Shown here: positions 1-10,848 of the stretch, piece after piece
Numbering within the stretch: position 1 is the first letter of the stretch
Layout of the letters: each line of letters starts with the position of its first letter
Origin: Lophius americanus
Lineage: Eukaryota > Chordata > Actinopteri > Lophiiformes > Lophiidae
DNA length: 64,000 bases
Reading direction: 5' to 3'
Assembly: GCA_037951165.1 (NCBI GenBank)
Contig: JBBDHG010000126.1
Coordinates: 2,462,001 to 2,526,000 of the forward strand
Notes under the pieces: model-generated
Databases searched by the model: none
Seen by the model: only the letters and a program-made list of their open reading frames with translations
What the model was told of the DNA's origin: nothing
Made by a program: the position numbers and the translations under genes

Positions 1-156
1 TACTGTTTTTGTAATGTCCTTCAAAGATCATATCTTTTTTTCCCCATGGTGTTTTACGGTAACATTTTAATACATGGTCACAATAACTTTCATAGTAAAA
101 TTCTGGAAACGACAGCTGACGGTATTTTACTGTAAATCATAGAGATTTTGTTTACA

Positions 157-515
157 TTGTATGGGAAGAAAGCAAATGGAAGGAGACAGTGTGATGCTTT
201 GGACCATGTTCTGTGTTCCCTAATGGCATTGGCCTTTTCCAGCAGGATAATGCTCCAGGGCCATACCACAAAAATGGGTAGGTTCCTAGATCTGGGTCCT
301 ATAGATCTCAGTCCAATTCAGCTTCTGTGGTATGTGACGAACAAGTCTGATCCATGGAGGAGCAACCTCCCACCTTCCAGGACTTAAAGCCAAGTTGCTA
401 CAATCTTAGTACCAGATCCAAACCTTCAAGTCTGTACTTCGAAGGGTCGGAGCTGTTCTTGTTGGAAAAGAAGACGGCCGGTTTGATTATTAAGGCTGAT
501 TGGCATACCTGGATG
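157..515 (+). mobile_element. Tc1/mariner transposon relic, transposase C-terminal part
   Basis: The segment follows the 3' half of a widespread fish Tc1/mariner transposase gene. A QQDNAP block near 240-255, an SPIQLLW-like block near 310-330 and a SMEEQPPTFQDLK block near 352-388 correspond to the family's QQDN, SPDLNPIE-LW and RSMEAPP-LQDLK stretches. The C-terminal region and the terminal GGCTGATTGGCA-like end follow. The reading frame is broken by stops and frame changes, and about 100 bp are missing near 215 compared with related elements. No intact terminal repeats are seen. Dead fossil copy; family assignment from recognised protein pattern. Confidence 0.75.
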
Positions 516-631
516 TATTTCAGTCTCGGGTTACATTTAAAAAGGAGCTTTCACCAAAAGGCCGTTCCCTGTTTGAATAAAGGTCTGATGATGAAATAAA
601 ACATGAGTCCAGTAGTAATCCTGTCACGGTG

Positions 632-1060
632 ATTCCCAGTCTCCGATTGCCTCATCAGGAAGTTCCATTACATGTAATTGTTATAACAGCTGCTCTCATT
701 TTCACCAATAGTTTCTTTATCTGGAAAAATGCTGCCCAATATTTGGGCATCAGCCATTCCTCTCTGGGCACATAGCTCTGCCAAAGACAGATTACCTCAC
801 ACAGTTTCTCCAGCAGAAGCCAAATACGTGGTGGTTTCAGCTCTGCAAGCCTCCCATGGGGCAATAATCAGAAAACACAGAGGATAAACAAAGAATGAAA
901 ATCCAATCATGCTTGTCACCAAACACGGAGCAGTCTCCTCCATGTTTAGTGATGACTGCCAAGAGATATTATTCACAAGTTGATGAGGAATTTTCACACT
1001 CAACTGAGGAGAATCCTGACTCTTTGTCTTCCTTGTCCAGTTCCCTGAAATCCTGTCGCT
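632..1060 (+). repeat. Unclassified dispersed repeat, copy 1
   Basis: This stretch aligns by eye with 5030-5420 in the same orientation. Shared blocks include TCCCAGTCT, CATCAGGAA, CCATTACAT, CAATATTTGG, TCAGCCAT and AGACAGATTACCT, and later GGCTTTGTCTTCCTT-like ends. The copies are diverged, with several indels. One frame around 800-850 reads SPAEAKYVVVSALQA, faintly like the STAEAEY region of a Ty1/copia RNase H, but this is too weak to name the element. Confidence 0.5.
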
Positions 1061-1199
1061 CAGACAAGCGTGACAGGAGCCAATGGATTTATGACATGTA
1101 ACATAAAGGCTACGGATCCCCTGAAATTCCTGACAAACACAGAGGAAGCACGAGGAACTGTGTCGTTAACAGTTTGTTTTCAGGTGTACAGCCTTAATC

Positions 1200-1600
1200 C
1201 AGTCCGGTAGTTTTAGTGGGGCAGCAGGGGGGATAATCCCCTATTCAGACCCCACTATTAACCCCCTACCTTTCTCTTTCCCTCCAGACTTCATTTCCTT
1301 CCTGCGTCCATCATCAGAACTTTCTCCCCCCCTCCGTGACGCCCTCCAGTTGTCCCACCGCCCACTCTCCGTGCCCTCCTGCGGACTCCACCCCCCCAGT
1401 CTTCCCATTCTTTGGTTGCTGTTTCACCGGGCAGACAGGATAGAGAGCAGAGTAGCGACAGGAAATGCTTACCACGTAATTTCCCTTTAACGTCTCACAG
1501 TGAAGATCAGCAGAAAAAAGAAAGAACGGCAGAGTCGCGCAGACGTACAGGCCGCCGCTCGCTGTGAGAGGGCCTGAGGGCGGCTACTTCAATTTTACTT
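1200..1600. other. GC/CT-rich tract of unknown nature
   Basis: Between about 1225 and 1410 the + strand is strongly pyrimidine-rich with runs of C. The part up to 1590 contains several CpGs, unlike the AT-rich surroundings. A frame from 1288 stays open for about 50 codons after CCCTCCAG, but its composition is explained by the C/T bias. No promoter, exon or repeat family is recognised. Confidence 0.3.
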
Positions 1601-1904
1601 GTCTTCTTCAATTCCACTTTTTAAGGAGCTTGTATTCATCAAACCATCTTTTCATCAGGAAAATTAAAAAAAAAGATTTTCCGAGATATTTGACAAAAAA
1701 CTAAGCGAAGATGAAATTAGGTAAAATAAGATACAAGGAAATAAGGAAATTCTTGTGACCTAAAACAAAACAATAACAGTACGAAAGTGTCATTAACAGA
1801 CATTAAAAATAAGGGAAAGATTTGGCAAACATCTTCTGAGAATAGATCTTTATTCATGTTTCAAACTAGTTTACCAAATTCTGTCTGGTGGAAATTTAAA
1901 TACC

Positions 1905-2070
1905 TAATCCCCCTGATTGAACATCTTCTCCCCCTAGTGAGTAAACATGAACTATGAAAGTAAAACATTATACGTACAAGATAGATATCGAGTCAATTCA
2001 TATGCTCTAAATTTGGACAGCATTGAAATTATAGCCTGACAATTTTGCAGATAAAGCGTCCCCTAGTCAT
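1905..2070 (-). repeat. Helitron-like family, minus-strand arm
   Basis: Read on the minus strand this piece carries the family landmarks in order: CTAGGGG-AGC with a TTTATC-like stretch, CCATAATTTC, CCAAATTTAG, CATATGAATTGACTC, ATCTATCTTGTAC and a second CTAGGGGGAG. It lies head-to-head with the plus-oriented copy that begins at about 2074 and is largely the reverse complement of 2245-2400. Confidence 0.6.
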
Positions 2071-2073
2071 TCA

Positions 2074-2985
2074 GGGATATTATGGAATTGTCATTACTTC
2101 CGCCGCCGCATCCACCGTCGTCACCACAGATCCTAACTCAAAAACTATATCACGGATCATTTTCTAATTTTACACCCAAACACAGACCTTAGTGAGAGGA
2201 ACAATCTATCTGCTTTAGGGAAAGTTTGGTTGCGTTATTCTGAAACTACTGGGGGAGCGTTCTCTTCTAAATTGTCAGGCCATAATTTCTCAGCCTTTGG
2301 TCTGATTTACTTCAAACTTGGTGATGATTCTCCTTGAGGAGCTCTATTTTTGAAACTTTGTGGAACAGTTCATATTTTACTCAATAGGTGGAGATATTTA
2401 TGAAAAACACAGTTTATCGCCAATAAGTCAGTAACCCTTGGTTCTATTTATTCCAAATTTGGTGCATATGAATCAACTCAAGGAGATCTTCTTATCTTGT
2501 AAATATCATATTTTACTCTAATAGTTTATAATTTACTCTCTAGTTGGTGCTTTTTTAAAATGAAAAACACCAGACATAACTCAAATATTTTCATGGATCA
2601 TTTTCAAATCTGATGCCTAAATAGATCTTAGTACTAAAAGGAACTGGGTTGATTTTGTCTGAACGTGATTGATTTTGGGAAAGGTTGGTTGTAAATTTCT
2701 GGCTGTAGGGGGAGTTTCATCTCAAAAAAATTCCGGATATTATTTGTAAACAGTTGATCCCATTGAGCCCAAACCTGGTGCATATGAATTGACTCAAGAG
2801 GATCTAGCATGTATATCTCATATAGTAGTCTAATAGTTCATAATTTACTCAATTTAGGGAGCTTTTTTTCCTTTATGAATGATACTCTGGAAAAAACTTC
2901 ACATTCTATTTGAGCGGCTAGATCAGGAGGATTGCTTGTACTATGAAGGGGATTTGCTGTCGGGGACGACATCGTATGTTCAGGA
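2074..2985 (+). repeat. Helitron-like family, long plus-strand copy
   Basis: It begins with the shared block TCAGGGATATTATGGAAT, then a CCGCCGCATCC stretch. It carries two tandem rounds of the internal module: CGGATCATTTTC near 2153 and GGATCATTTTC near 2596, each followed by GATTTTGGGAAAGG-type and GGGGGAG blocks. It ends near 2958-2985 with GCTGTCGGGGACGACATC, the family's terminal hairpin with one mismatch. The last bases GTATGTTCAGG are diverged from the terminus seen in other copies. Confidence 0.65.
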
Positions 2986-3638
2986 ATAACATAAATGTGT
3001 AGTAAATGGATGTAGATTTTACTCCTTTAATACCCAGTCATTGAAATCAAGCTCGCACCTGTTTGCTAAACTAATATTCTCCACCTTGCTGATAAGGGTT
3101 AAATGAGTTAACGCTAAACTGCTGCTGAGCTCATAACATCTTAAGTCCAGTGATTCTACATCACTTGATTCCAGTTGGTAGAACCATGTGAGACTTTTTA
3201 GAGGCTTTGTCTTCATTCCATATGTTTTAGTAATCCTGAGCAAATGTTGGGTAAAGGAAACAAATGATGCTAAACAGAAAAGTAAGAATTCTACCATCTG
3301 TCTCAAAGCCGGTGGCTCTGTGTGTTTTTACTGCTGCATTCATCACATATTGGAAATCAGGAAATTTAACCACCCACTAAGACAAAAATGATTGTTACGC
3401 ATGGCCTACATGTTTGGATTTTCTTCCTTAGAAACTCATGTGGAATTTAATGTCTGATTGAACAGACCTGACTTCAAAATCATGGTGTCCTATGCTGTGA
3501 TGGATCACAGTAATATTACAAACATTAACACAGTACCAACCCTTTTTTTGAAACAAAGACTATTGATGGTGTTCTTGTTAACCAGCGAAGGGGGCTGGAT
3601 GTTAAGATTTGAGTAGGACCAGACAAGTAATCACAAAA

Positions 3639-3975
3639 ATAGGCCTACAGTGTCTTCCGTTATGGCAAGATAATAGCCTTGACAAGTCCCCAATCATCTT
3701 TGTTGGAAAATCAACCTCCCTGATTGAACTCCTGAAATTTAATGTTACGGCATTAAATGGCACGAAAACGTTTGGAGATGTAGCTCCCCCTAGTGTGGGA
3801 AATACACAACTGACCTTTCCCTAAACCAAACCAGTTCTTCCACACACTAAGGTCTATGTAGGTTTAATATTTAAAAAATTATTCAAACAGTTTTTACAAA
3901 GGAGGATCTGCAGGATGTGGCAGCAGTGGATGGCGATTCCATAATATTCCTGACTATTCCGGAATTTAATTTCCA
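3639..3975 (-). repeat. Helitron-like family, minus-strand copy
   Basis: On the + strand it starts with ATAGGCCTACAGTGTC, a mutated form of the family terminus CTAGGCCTACGCTGTC. It continues with CTCCCTGATTGAACTCCT, CTCCCCCTAGTGT, CTAAGGTCTATGTAGG and GGATCTGC, and finishes with GATTCCATAATATTCCTGAC. The central Y-shaped hairpin is degraded. Non-coding. Confidence 0.65.
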
Positions 3976-4271
3976 GAAGCAACATGGTCCACTCAGACAG
4001 TGTGACTGACAAAAGATTGTTCATTGTATTTCTTGTGAAAGGAAAGTGCCCAAAATTATTTATTTTCCGGTTTTATTCATTATTTTCTTAGCAATTTTTT
4101 TCTTGTTACCAGTTCTTCTGTCAACAAGGACTCATCAAGCTTTGTTTAGGAAGACTGGATCCTGATTTGCCATTCCTGACCATCGGAACACAAATCTGGT
4201 ATGACACTTTGTTTGGCTCTAATGACCTGCCGATTAATCAAGCATCTATATTTGTTCACGGAGTCATTCTT

Positions 4272-4310
4272 AACATGTCTGATATTCCCTCATTGAATAT
4301 CAGACATGTT
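4272..4310. other. Perfect 16-bp hairpin
   Basis: AACATGTCTGATATTC (4272-4287) is the exact reverse complement of 4295-4310, with a 7-base loop. Neither arm resembles any other repeat in the window. It could be a small inverted duplication or an RNA or DNA hairpin; no function is apparent. Confidence 0.8.
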
Positions 4311-5029
4311 TGATGTATTTCAACCCTCTAGTTGATTGACTCATCCAGACTCGCTCAGCACTAAACTTCTGTTTTTTTCACTTTGAAACGTCACTTTATC
4401 GAGATGTTGAACCACATCAGTCTCCACTTCATCCACATCTGTTCAGCTCATGGAGAGACCATATGAAGGGGTTCATCGCTCTGTCTGACACGATAATCCC
4501 AATAATATCCTATAGTGTGTGATGCACCCCTTTTTTTAAATTGTGCAGTGTGTTCGTGTTTAAGATTATAGAGGAGATTATCTGAGGACTTTCTGAAAAT
4601 TTTAACGAAAACAAAACCCTGCAGTCTGAGCCAAAATTTACTTAAGACTGAACAAGAAAAACAAATTGATTTGAGTCTGGGTGAATTTTCCTGTTAAATT
4701 TTCATTTGTAAGAGAAAAAGGTTCCGTCTTTCTTTCCTCTCAGAACAGAAGATCTCTAAAGGCTCTGAAGAAGTGAACATAATTTTCAAGTTTGTGTGGC
4801 CTAATTACCAGCTCTATATCACCGATTCATATCTAAGTGTCTAAAATAATGTAATTATTACGTGTAGGTTTGATACTGCATTTCGGAATTCTAAATTATT
4901 TCTAATAACTTTAGTTAATATATAATTTTGTTACATGGTGACTTTCGAGAAGTCTGTGCTCTGTCCATTTAATATAACAGTTTCAGCAGCGGTACAGACT
5001 TGAATTACCCAAAAATGGGCTTTATAGCA

Positions 5030-5420
5030 GTGTTTCCCAGTCTTTTGTGACTTCATCAGGAAATTACATTACATACTATTGTTAATACAGTTGATTACAT
5101 TTGGATTTGGAAGGACCAATATTTGGACTTCAGCCATCACTCTCTGCCTGCCAGAGACAGATTACCTGACGGAATGTTTTACCAAGAGAGCCAAAAATGT
5201 CATGTTGGCACTGCAAGCAACCTCCAGGGCAACCCTGAAAAAACAACAACACCAACAACAACAGGGAAACCAGTCTAGTGCCATTTGCATGGCTGCCAAA
5301 TTATATAATTCACACATTATGAGGGCTATTCTCAGTAAATTGAGGTCAACTGTCACTCCTCCATGTCCAATTTGTTTGGAAGTCTAGAGGCTTTGTCTTC
5401 CTTCCGTCCCGCTCTCAAAT
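5030..5420 (+). repeat. Unclassified dispersed repeat, copy 2
   Basis: Direct, diverged copy of 632-1060 (shared AGACAGATTACCT near 5156, CACTGCAAGCAACCTCC near 5208, GGCTTTGTCTTCCTTCC near 5390). It carries a CAACAACACCAACAACAACA low-complexity insert near 5240. Open frames on both strands here overlap and look like chance frames. Confidence 0.5.
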
Positions 5421-6184
5421 TCCAGTTTTAAGTTCACATCGCCACGTTCAACCGAAGACCATACCATGCATAACACATAACTATAAATCTAATACAATGT
5501 TGTAACTATTTGCCATGTCAGTCTCTACTAAGCTTTATCAGACGGAAACTACAATGACAGAGATGAATAGGAGGCCAGACATTGAATGATGATGGAAAGT
5601 GTTGCCCTTTCAACTTCCTACGAGTGGGGGGCTTGTTGTTTCGGTCGTCAACCCTGTTGTTAGCCCTCTGTCTAATACTGCATTCACATTTTACTGAATG
5701 CAGTTTTTAGGTGTGATGTGACAACGTTCAAAGTCAGAACCAAGTCAGGCGACATGAATGGTGTGTTATGATAGATCACTTGCGTCATTTGCCTCATTCC
5801 CTGTGACATGAAGGGTTATCAGTCCAGAGATTCTCCAAATGTCACGTTTCCCTGTGTCAGTAAGACATTGGGAGTTGAAGAAGCTTTCGGAATATGTCTG
5901 TGTTCAGATAATGTTGTGAACTTAGACGTTTGGTTTTCAGACGTATCTGTGACTTTCCAACAACTAGAGAGCAGCAGTTTTGTTTACTTTGGTCAAGGTT
6001 TTTTAAGAGAGTGAAAGAGTGGAAAGAAACAGAAGAAGGATTGTTCTGGGAAACAAAGAGGCATAATTTGCGAGGAGAGCAACGTGAAAATTTAAGCCCT
6101 GCCGGCATCAATGCTAACTTAACCTACCCCTAACCCCTACATTTATGGGAAACATATAGTGGAATATTTTCATTTGGACCCATG

Positions 6185-6425
6185 CTTTACAGAGCGTCTT
6201 CTCGAAGATGACTATTTGAGTAAAATGCGACATGTACAAGATTGGAGATAAAGCTAACCCTAGTGTCGGACATATATGAAAAACTCTTCCCAAAATGAAT
6301 TCTCTTCTTCTTCACACAAATGTCTATGAAGGTATGGTATTTGAAAATGATCTATAAGATCCGCGGCGGCAATGACGGTTCCATGGAGGAATGTCTTTGT
6401 TAATATTATCATAATTCATGTTTAA
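6185..6425 (-). repeat. Helitron-like family fragment
   Basis: The + strand shows ATGTACAAGAT, GGAGATAAAGCTAACCC, CTAGTGTCGGA, CAAATGTCTATGAAGG, GAAAATGATC, GATCCGCGGCGGCAATGACG and GGTTCCATGG, the family order read on the minus strand. Both ends are truncated. Confidence 0.6.
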
Positions 6426-6604
6426 ATGGGGTTACCTATTGAAATTATACTCACCTCCAACCTTAATACTTACCTTGAACCCCGACAAACAACAATCTCA
6501 TGTCCAATACGGCATGTTAAAGTTAGGAAACAAGTGAATGGACATTGAGGTCATGGGGTTTGATAAAACATTTAATACTCGAGTACTTGGTATAAAATCT
6601 AGCC

Positions 6605-6676
6605 CTTTGTTGCTGTAACACAGAAATGATCCCACTGTGGGATGAATAAAAGCTTATCTAATCTTATCTTTTTAAA
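6605..6676 (+). repeat. LINE 3' tail (Rex1/CR1-like)
   Basis: TTGCTGTAACACAG followed by CCCACTGTGGGATGAATAAA and a short TCTAATCTTATCT-type simple repeat is the usual 3' end of fish Rex1/CR1-like LINEs. Only the tail is present; no coding sequence is recognisable upstream. The insertion is a heavily 5'-truncated copy. Confidence 0.55.
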
Positions 6677-7760
6677 AGCTTAAGTTCAGGGTTGAGCCTC
6701 AGACTCTGCAGGTTAACAGAGAGTAATGGGAGCTACCTGGAATGGAGACAACATTGTCCGTGTTTTTGTGGTTCTTAGGCTATTCAGCCATGACTCTGAC
6801 CTAGGATGGTAAACATTTCAGGCAAGTGTTATTTGCAATATCCAGGAGTTGATCTTCATCTTCCCTTGACATAAAAAAGTTGCTGGGGACATTTCCAAAG
6901 TCAGGCTGAGTCATAAGAGAGAGTTAATGTTAATAACAAGCAATGTGTAAGACTGCATTATCTCACCTCACAAGTTCTTCATCCTACCGCTATGGTTATG
7001 TTATGAAACGATTCTAGATTGGGCATAATTTATGGTTTAGGTATGGTAATTGTTTAAAAGGACTCAGACTCTTCATTTGTGGGTTTTCCAGTCCATATTC
7101 AATCAGACTGACAACCAGATATAGTTAAAATGTCAGAGGTAACATATTCAAGGCATGGGACGATAAGAAAGACAAGTTACAATAAATATAAAGCCATAAA
7201 TAAAAACAATATATTTTATAAATAAGTTAAAATAATGAGTACTTGATCAAATATAGATAAAACCATGTTTACTCTAAAATAACAGTACTTGAAAATGTTT
7301 TAATTGAAAACGCTTTTTAGGCTGTTCTTGTTCTTTGCAGACAACCCATTAAACCACCAGGTAAAAGAAAATTAAATTTGCTCAAAATTGAAAACTCTGC
7401 CGTTATGTATCCCCACTCTTAGAGCTGGAAATTCAAGTCTATTAAATCTTCAAACATTTTTGAAGCTTCCCGATATAACAGTTTTGCTGCAGTTCCCTGA
7501 AGAAATGAATAGGATGGGGAATAACTGCACAAAAAAACATACAATTACTCATTACAAGTATTCAGAGGGAATTTTTTGTATAAATCGCAAAATTTACGTC
7601 AAAGTAATTAGAGAAACCTCAATTTCGACTGACATGGAAAGACCTTCTCCCATTACTGGACTGACAGTTGTTAATGAGGTACCCACTTTTAAGAGGGCCA
7701 GTGTCTTGATCCCCGTCATCGGCATTAAGCATGTTGTATTTGTGTTCTTAAGTAAGATAC

Positions 7761-7880
7761 GGAACCCCACATTGGACCCAATGGCTGTTGTATTGGTGTA
7801 TGAACGGTTATCGATCTTGATGATACGCCTTGCACAATAACTTCTGACACCAGTGGGTGAATGAGTGAATGCTGGCTGTT
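7761..7880 (+). repeat. tRNA-derived SINE, internal fragment
   Basis: It matches the body of the SINE at 36400-36722: GAACCCCA, CCCAATGGCTGTT, ATTGGTGTATGAA, GGTTAT, CGCCTTGCA and GTGAATGCTGGCTG. The tRNA-like head and the 3' tail are missing. It overlaps the end of a 150-codon open frame (7388-7840), which is therefore not credible as a gene. Confidence 0.6.
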
Positions 7881-9179
7881 ATTTTTCCGTACTTAAGTAG
7901 TCAGTTAGTTGAGAAAGTTCTTGGGGAACGTCAGTGGAAACACATGACAATGTACTTAGAAATTAAAAAGTAAGCAAATTGAATAAACCCCCAATATGCC
8001 TCCACTCCCAAACCATCTATCCTCTCTGTTCAGAATGCGGAATTATGTAACTAATGTCCAACAATCAAAAGGGCTACTTACCCATCTCGACCCTGTCTCC
8101 ATACCCTTCCCTCCCTCTTTATTACAGAAAGGACAATCTTTATGAGTATTTACAGTAAACATTGGCCTAATGCAATGGTTGACAGGATAATGCTGGGATT
8201 CAATTAAACACATCAAACTTAATTAAACTTCATACCATTATGTGTTGACCTTATGAAAGCATCTGCCTCCAAATGTTAAATTTACAACTAATTGTTTTTG
8301 CTTTAAAGTGAACCTGTGGGCAGTTTGACTCACAGCCAGGACACTCTATGACCAATATGGTTGTTATCATTTGTAAGGATTCTGGGCTGTTAAGTATAAT
8401 TAACAGATTCTAATGAAGTTCATTGATACTCATGTGCTGACTGCAAGTTAGGAACACCGTAAAACAATACAACAATTTAGCAGACAGCAGCTTGACCTGC
8501 AGCATACTGCATTTTGTATTGGTTTTATATGGTATTTTAGAATTACATTATATTGGCAAAACTACATACTCAGTTCATTGCTGTATTTGCACATTAATAC
8601 ATTTACAACTCAAAACTTGCCGCATATTCAGAACAATACTTTACAATTAAAGTATGTGGAATGTGTTTAAATCTACCTAAGGTATCCTGTGTTTAATGAG
8701 AATTAAAGTATATTACTGTTAAATAAATGGACGGTATTCTCTTGTCTCATTGACCACTCAGAGCACCTTTAGTGGTAGATTGAGATCGCTCAGACGAACA
8801 ATGGAATGCCTCAGGAAGTTGTTTCTATCTTTGGTCATAAAACATACAATACATAACTCCTCAACTATAATGTTATGTTGAAAATCATCATGTATTGCTT
8901 TTCCGTAGTAGTACTATGTTAGTACGTACGTTCCTTATAGCACAAAACAGCATTGAATTACTCAGGCTACCATATAAGGCACCACCTGCTATGTCCCTCA
9001 CACAACATGGAAAACACTGGAAGCTCTCAAAAGGATAATTAGTTAATTTTGTCGCTTTTGTTTCATATCCAGTTGTGAATACAGTGAAGCTGAAATGGTA
9101 AAGTCCGACTGTTTTGCACCAGTGGTTCAACAGTAATAAGTAAATGAAATATAGCATGGCATCCACCCTTTCAATACAC
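7881..9179. other. No recognisable feature
   Basis: AT-rich sequence without a recognised gene, repeat or RNA. The last few hundred bases could include the 5' LTR of the gypsy relic that starts beside it, but no matching 3' LTR was found, so this stays a guess. Confidence 0.4.
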
Positions 9180-9262
9180 TACAACTGGTGACATGGATAA
9201 AACTATTATTTCCTACAAGCCAAGGAGAGACACATGGTGTAGGTGCCAGTGAGTATGAAGGC

Positions 9263-9610
9263 CATGTTTAGAAGACTTGAAGAGTTTAAACAAGAAAACA
9301 AACAATGGTCGGCCTATATCTGTAGGTTGGAATAGTTACTGGAGGCTGTTGACATAGCCAGAGAGAAGCATTTAGTCACTTAATGAAGTGCCTTGGGTGC
9401 AACTACATATTGACTATTTAGGAACTTGGTGCAGCCCAATGAGCCAAAAGATAAGACTTTCGTGCTCAGAATTGTTCCGTTTTAACAGATGTAACCAAAA
9501 GGTTAACCAATCAGTGGCATTGCAAGCATCTGAATTGAAACAATGGTCAGTAAACTGGCAGTACCGCGCATATCCTGCCTCATTGATGATAGACCGGTTT
9601 GTCAATTGAA
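9263..9610 (+). pseudogene. gypsy gag remnant
   Basis: From ATG 9263 the frame reads MFRRLEEFKQENKQWSAYI followed by CRLE, an in-frame stop, then LLEAVDIARE. This pattern is characteristic of fish gypsy Gag N-termini (LEEF..E...W..Y..RLE..L.A..I). Further on, near 9470-9540, RFNRCNQKVNQSV and ELKQW match the later FRF..R.Q....SV....LK region. The middle is shortened and shifted in frame. In an intact element this would be the particle-forming Gag protein; here it is dead. Confidence 0.65.
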
Positions 9611-9989
9611 CAAGAAATGAGACACAAGTTTAGTACACAAGGAACAAAAACCTGCTACAGAAGCAAAATAAATAATCACCAGGCAAATAAGTGCCATTTC
9701 AAAGACACAAAGAGCCACATTGGGGGGAAAAAATAGCACTAAAAAAAGCATGCCAGTCTAAGATTCAGACTGTGTGAGACTTTGTTTTACAAAGATAGCC
9801 AACGGAACATTACACATATGTTGAAGCTGAAGAGGACAAGGACTTTCTCACAGTCACTAGTGAACTCTATTGAGAGACAATTTATGTTGTGAATATTGAT
9901 TTTGAGATGGAAACACTGTAGACACAGTAGCTGCTAGGAGTTTCATGTCACAGATAGCATACAGTAGAAATATAATTTCTCACATCACA

Positions 9990-10386
9990 GGGGGCTAAAG
10001 TTAAGCTTAGAACTTCTAAATGTGGATACATACCTGTGTTGGGACATATTACAGTTAAAGTAATCTATGAGGGACAGAATGTAGACTTGCCACTTGTTGT
10101 TAAGGGAAAGGTGCCACGACTCTGCGGCAGAAATTGGCTCAGGAAACTTCAGCTTAACTGGCAGCAGATAAATTATGTTAGGGATGTTATAGATAAATAC
10201 TCTGAAGGGTTCGATGAGGGGTTAAGAACTCTTAAGGACATTAAAGCATCCATCATGGTTAAACCTGAGATACCCCACAAATTTTGTAAGCATAGGTTTT
10301 CTCATTTGCCAAGAAAGAAAGAGTTCAGGAAGTGCTTAAGAATGAAGAGGAATCTATCGTTATACCTCCGCCAAACCTGGTTATAA
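9990..10386 (+). pseudogene. gypsy protease end and RT start remnant
   Basis: The frame through 10036 reads GHITVKVIYEGQNVDLPLVV then a GRNWL block (about 10129). It continues with YSEGFDEGLRTLKDIKASI and a KFCKHR stretch, equivalent to the linker between protease and RT in fish gypsy elements (LLGRNWL; VF..GLG.LK...A.I; PRFCKAR). The aspartic-protease catalytic triad itself is not visible. The reading frame ends at 10386, just upstream of the inserted LINE. Confidence 0.7.
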
Positions 10387-10399
10387 GTAATTTAAAACA

Positions 10400-10848
10400 G
10401 TAGAATGTAACTTCACCCAGCAGGTCACAGTCAACGGTGTCCTCTCAGAACCACGATCCACGAACAGCTGTGCCAGTTCCCCAGTCCATTTCACATTGTA
10501 CAACCTGGTACTTGTATCATTAAATTCTCTAATGATACAGCCATTGTAGGTTTATTACACAGTAACATTAGCCTGTTGGCCGGTCAACCTGAAATGGGTG
10601 AATGTGTGCAGTTGTGTGACAACAACAAAATGTTTTTTTACCCAAAGACCATTGGTGTCCACAGGCCTGTGGTCATTAACAATGTCCCCAGCACCCTGCT
10701 CTGCTCCTATAATTATCTAGGGGTTCACATTGACATCACTGATGGACTATCTACCTCCTTTTTGTGCTTTACATGAAATTGTAGACAGAGTCCAGAAAAA
10801 AATTCCCTTCAGGGACAAAAAAATGTATCTTATCTTATATTATCTTAC
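10400..10848 (+). mobile_element. Rex1/CR1-like LINE fragment nested in the gypsy relic
   Basis: The frame around 10510-10640 reads GTCIIKFSNDTAIVGLLHSN, then a QLCDNNK block, and later YLGVHID (near 10717). These are the palm-domain C motif and the YLG block of Rex1/CR1-like LINE reverse transcriptases. The usual SDD or ADD at the active site is SND here (FSND at 10525-10536), so it would be inactive. The 3' end AATTCCCTTCAGGGAC plus a TATCTTA-type simple repeat (10826-10848) fits a LINE tail. Gypsy homology resumes immediately at 10849. The 5' border is approximate. Confidence 0.65.

Noticed and set aside
1288..1443. 52-codon frame after a CCCTCCAG acceptor-like site
   Set aside because: Open because of strong C/T bias; no donor follows at a sensible place.
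5079..5387. 102-codon frame as a gene
   Set aside because: It lies in a dispersed repeat, contains a CAA low-complexity run, and an opposite-strand frame overlaps it.
7388..7840. 150-codon open frame on the + strand
   Set aside because: No recognisable domain, and its last part overlaps a SINE fragment (7761-7880).
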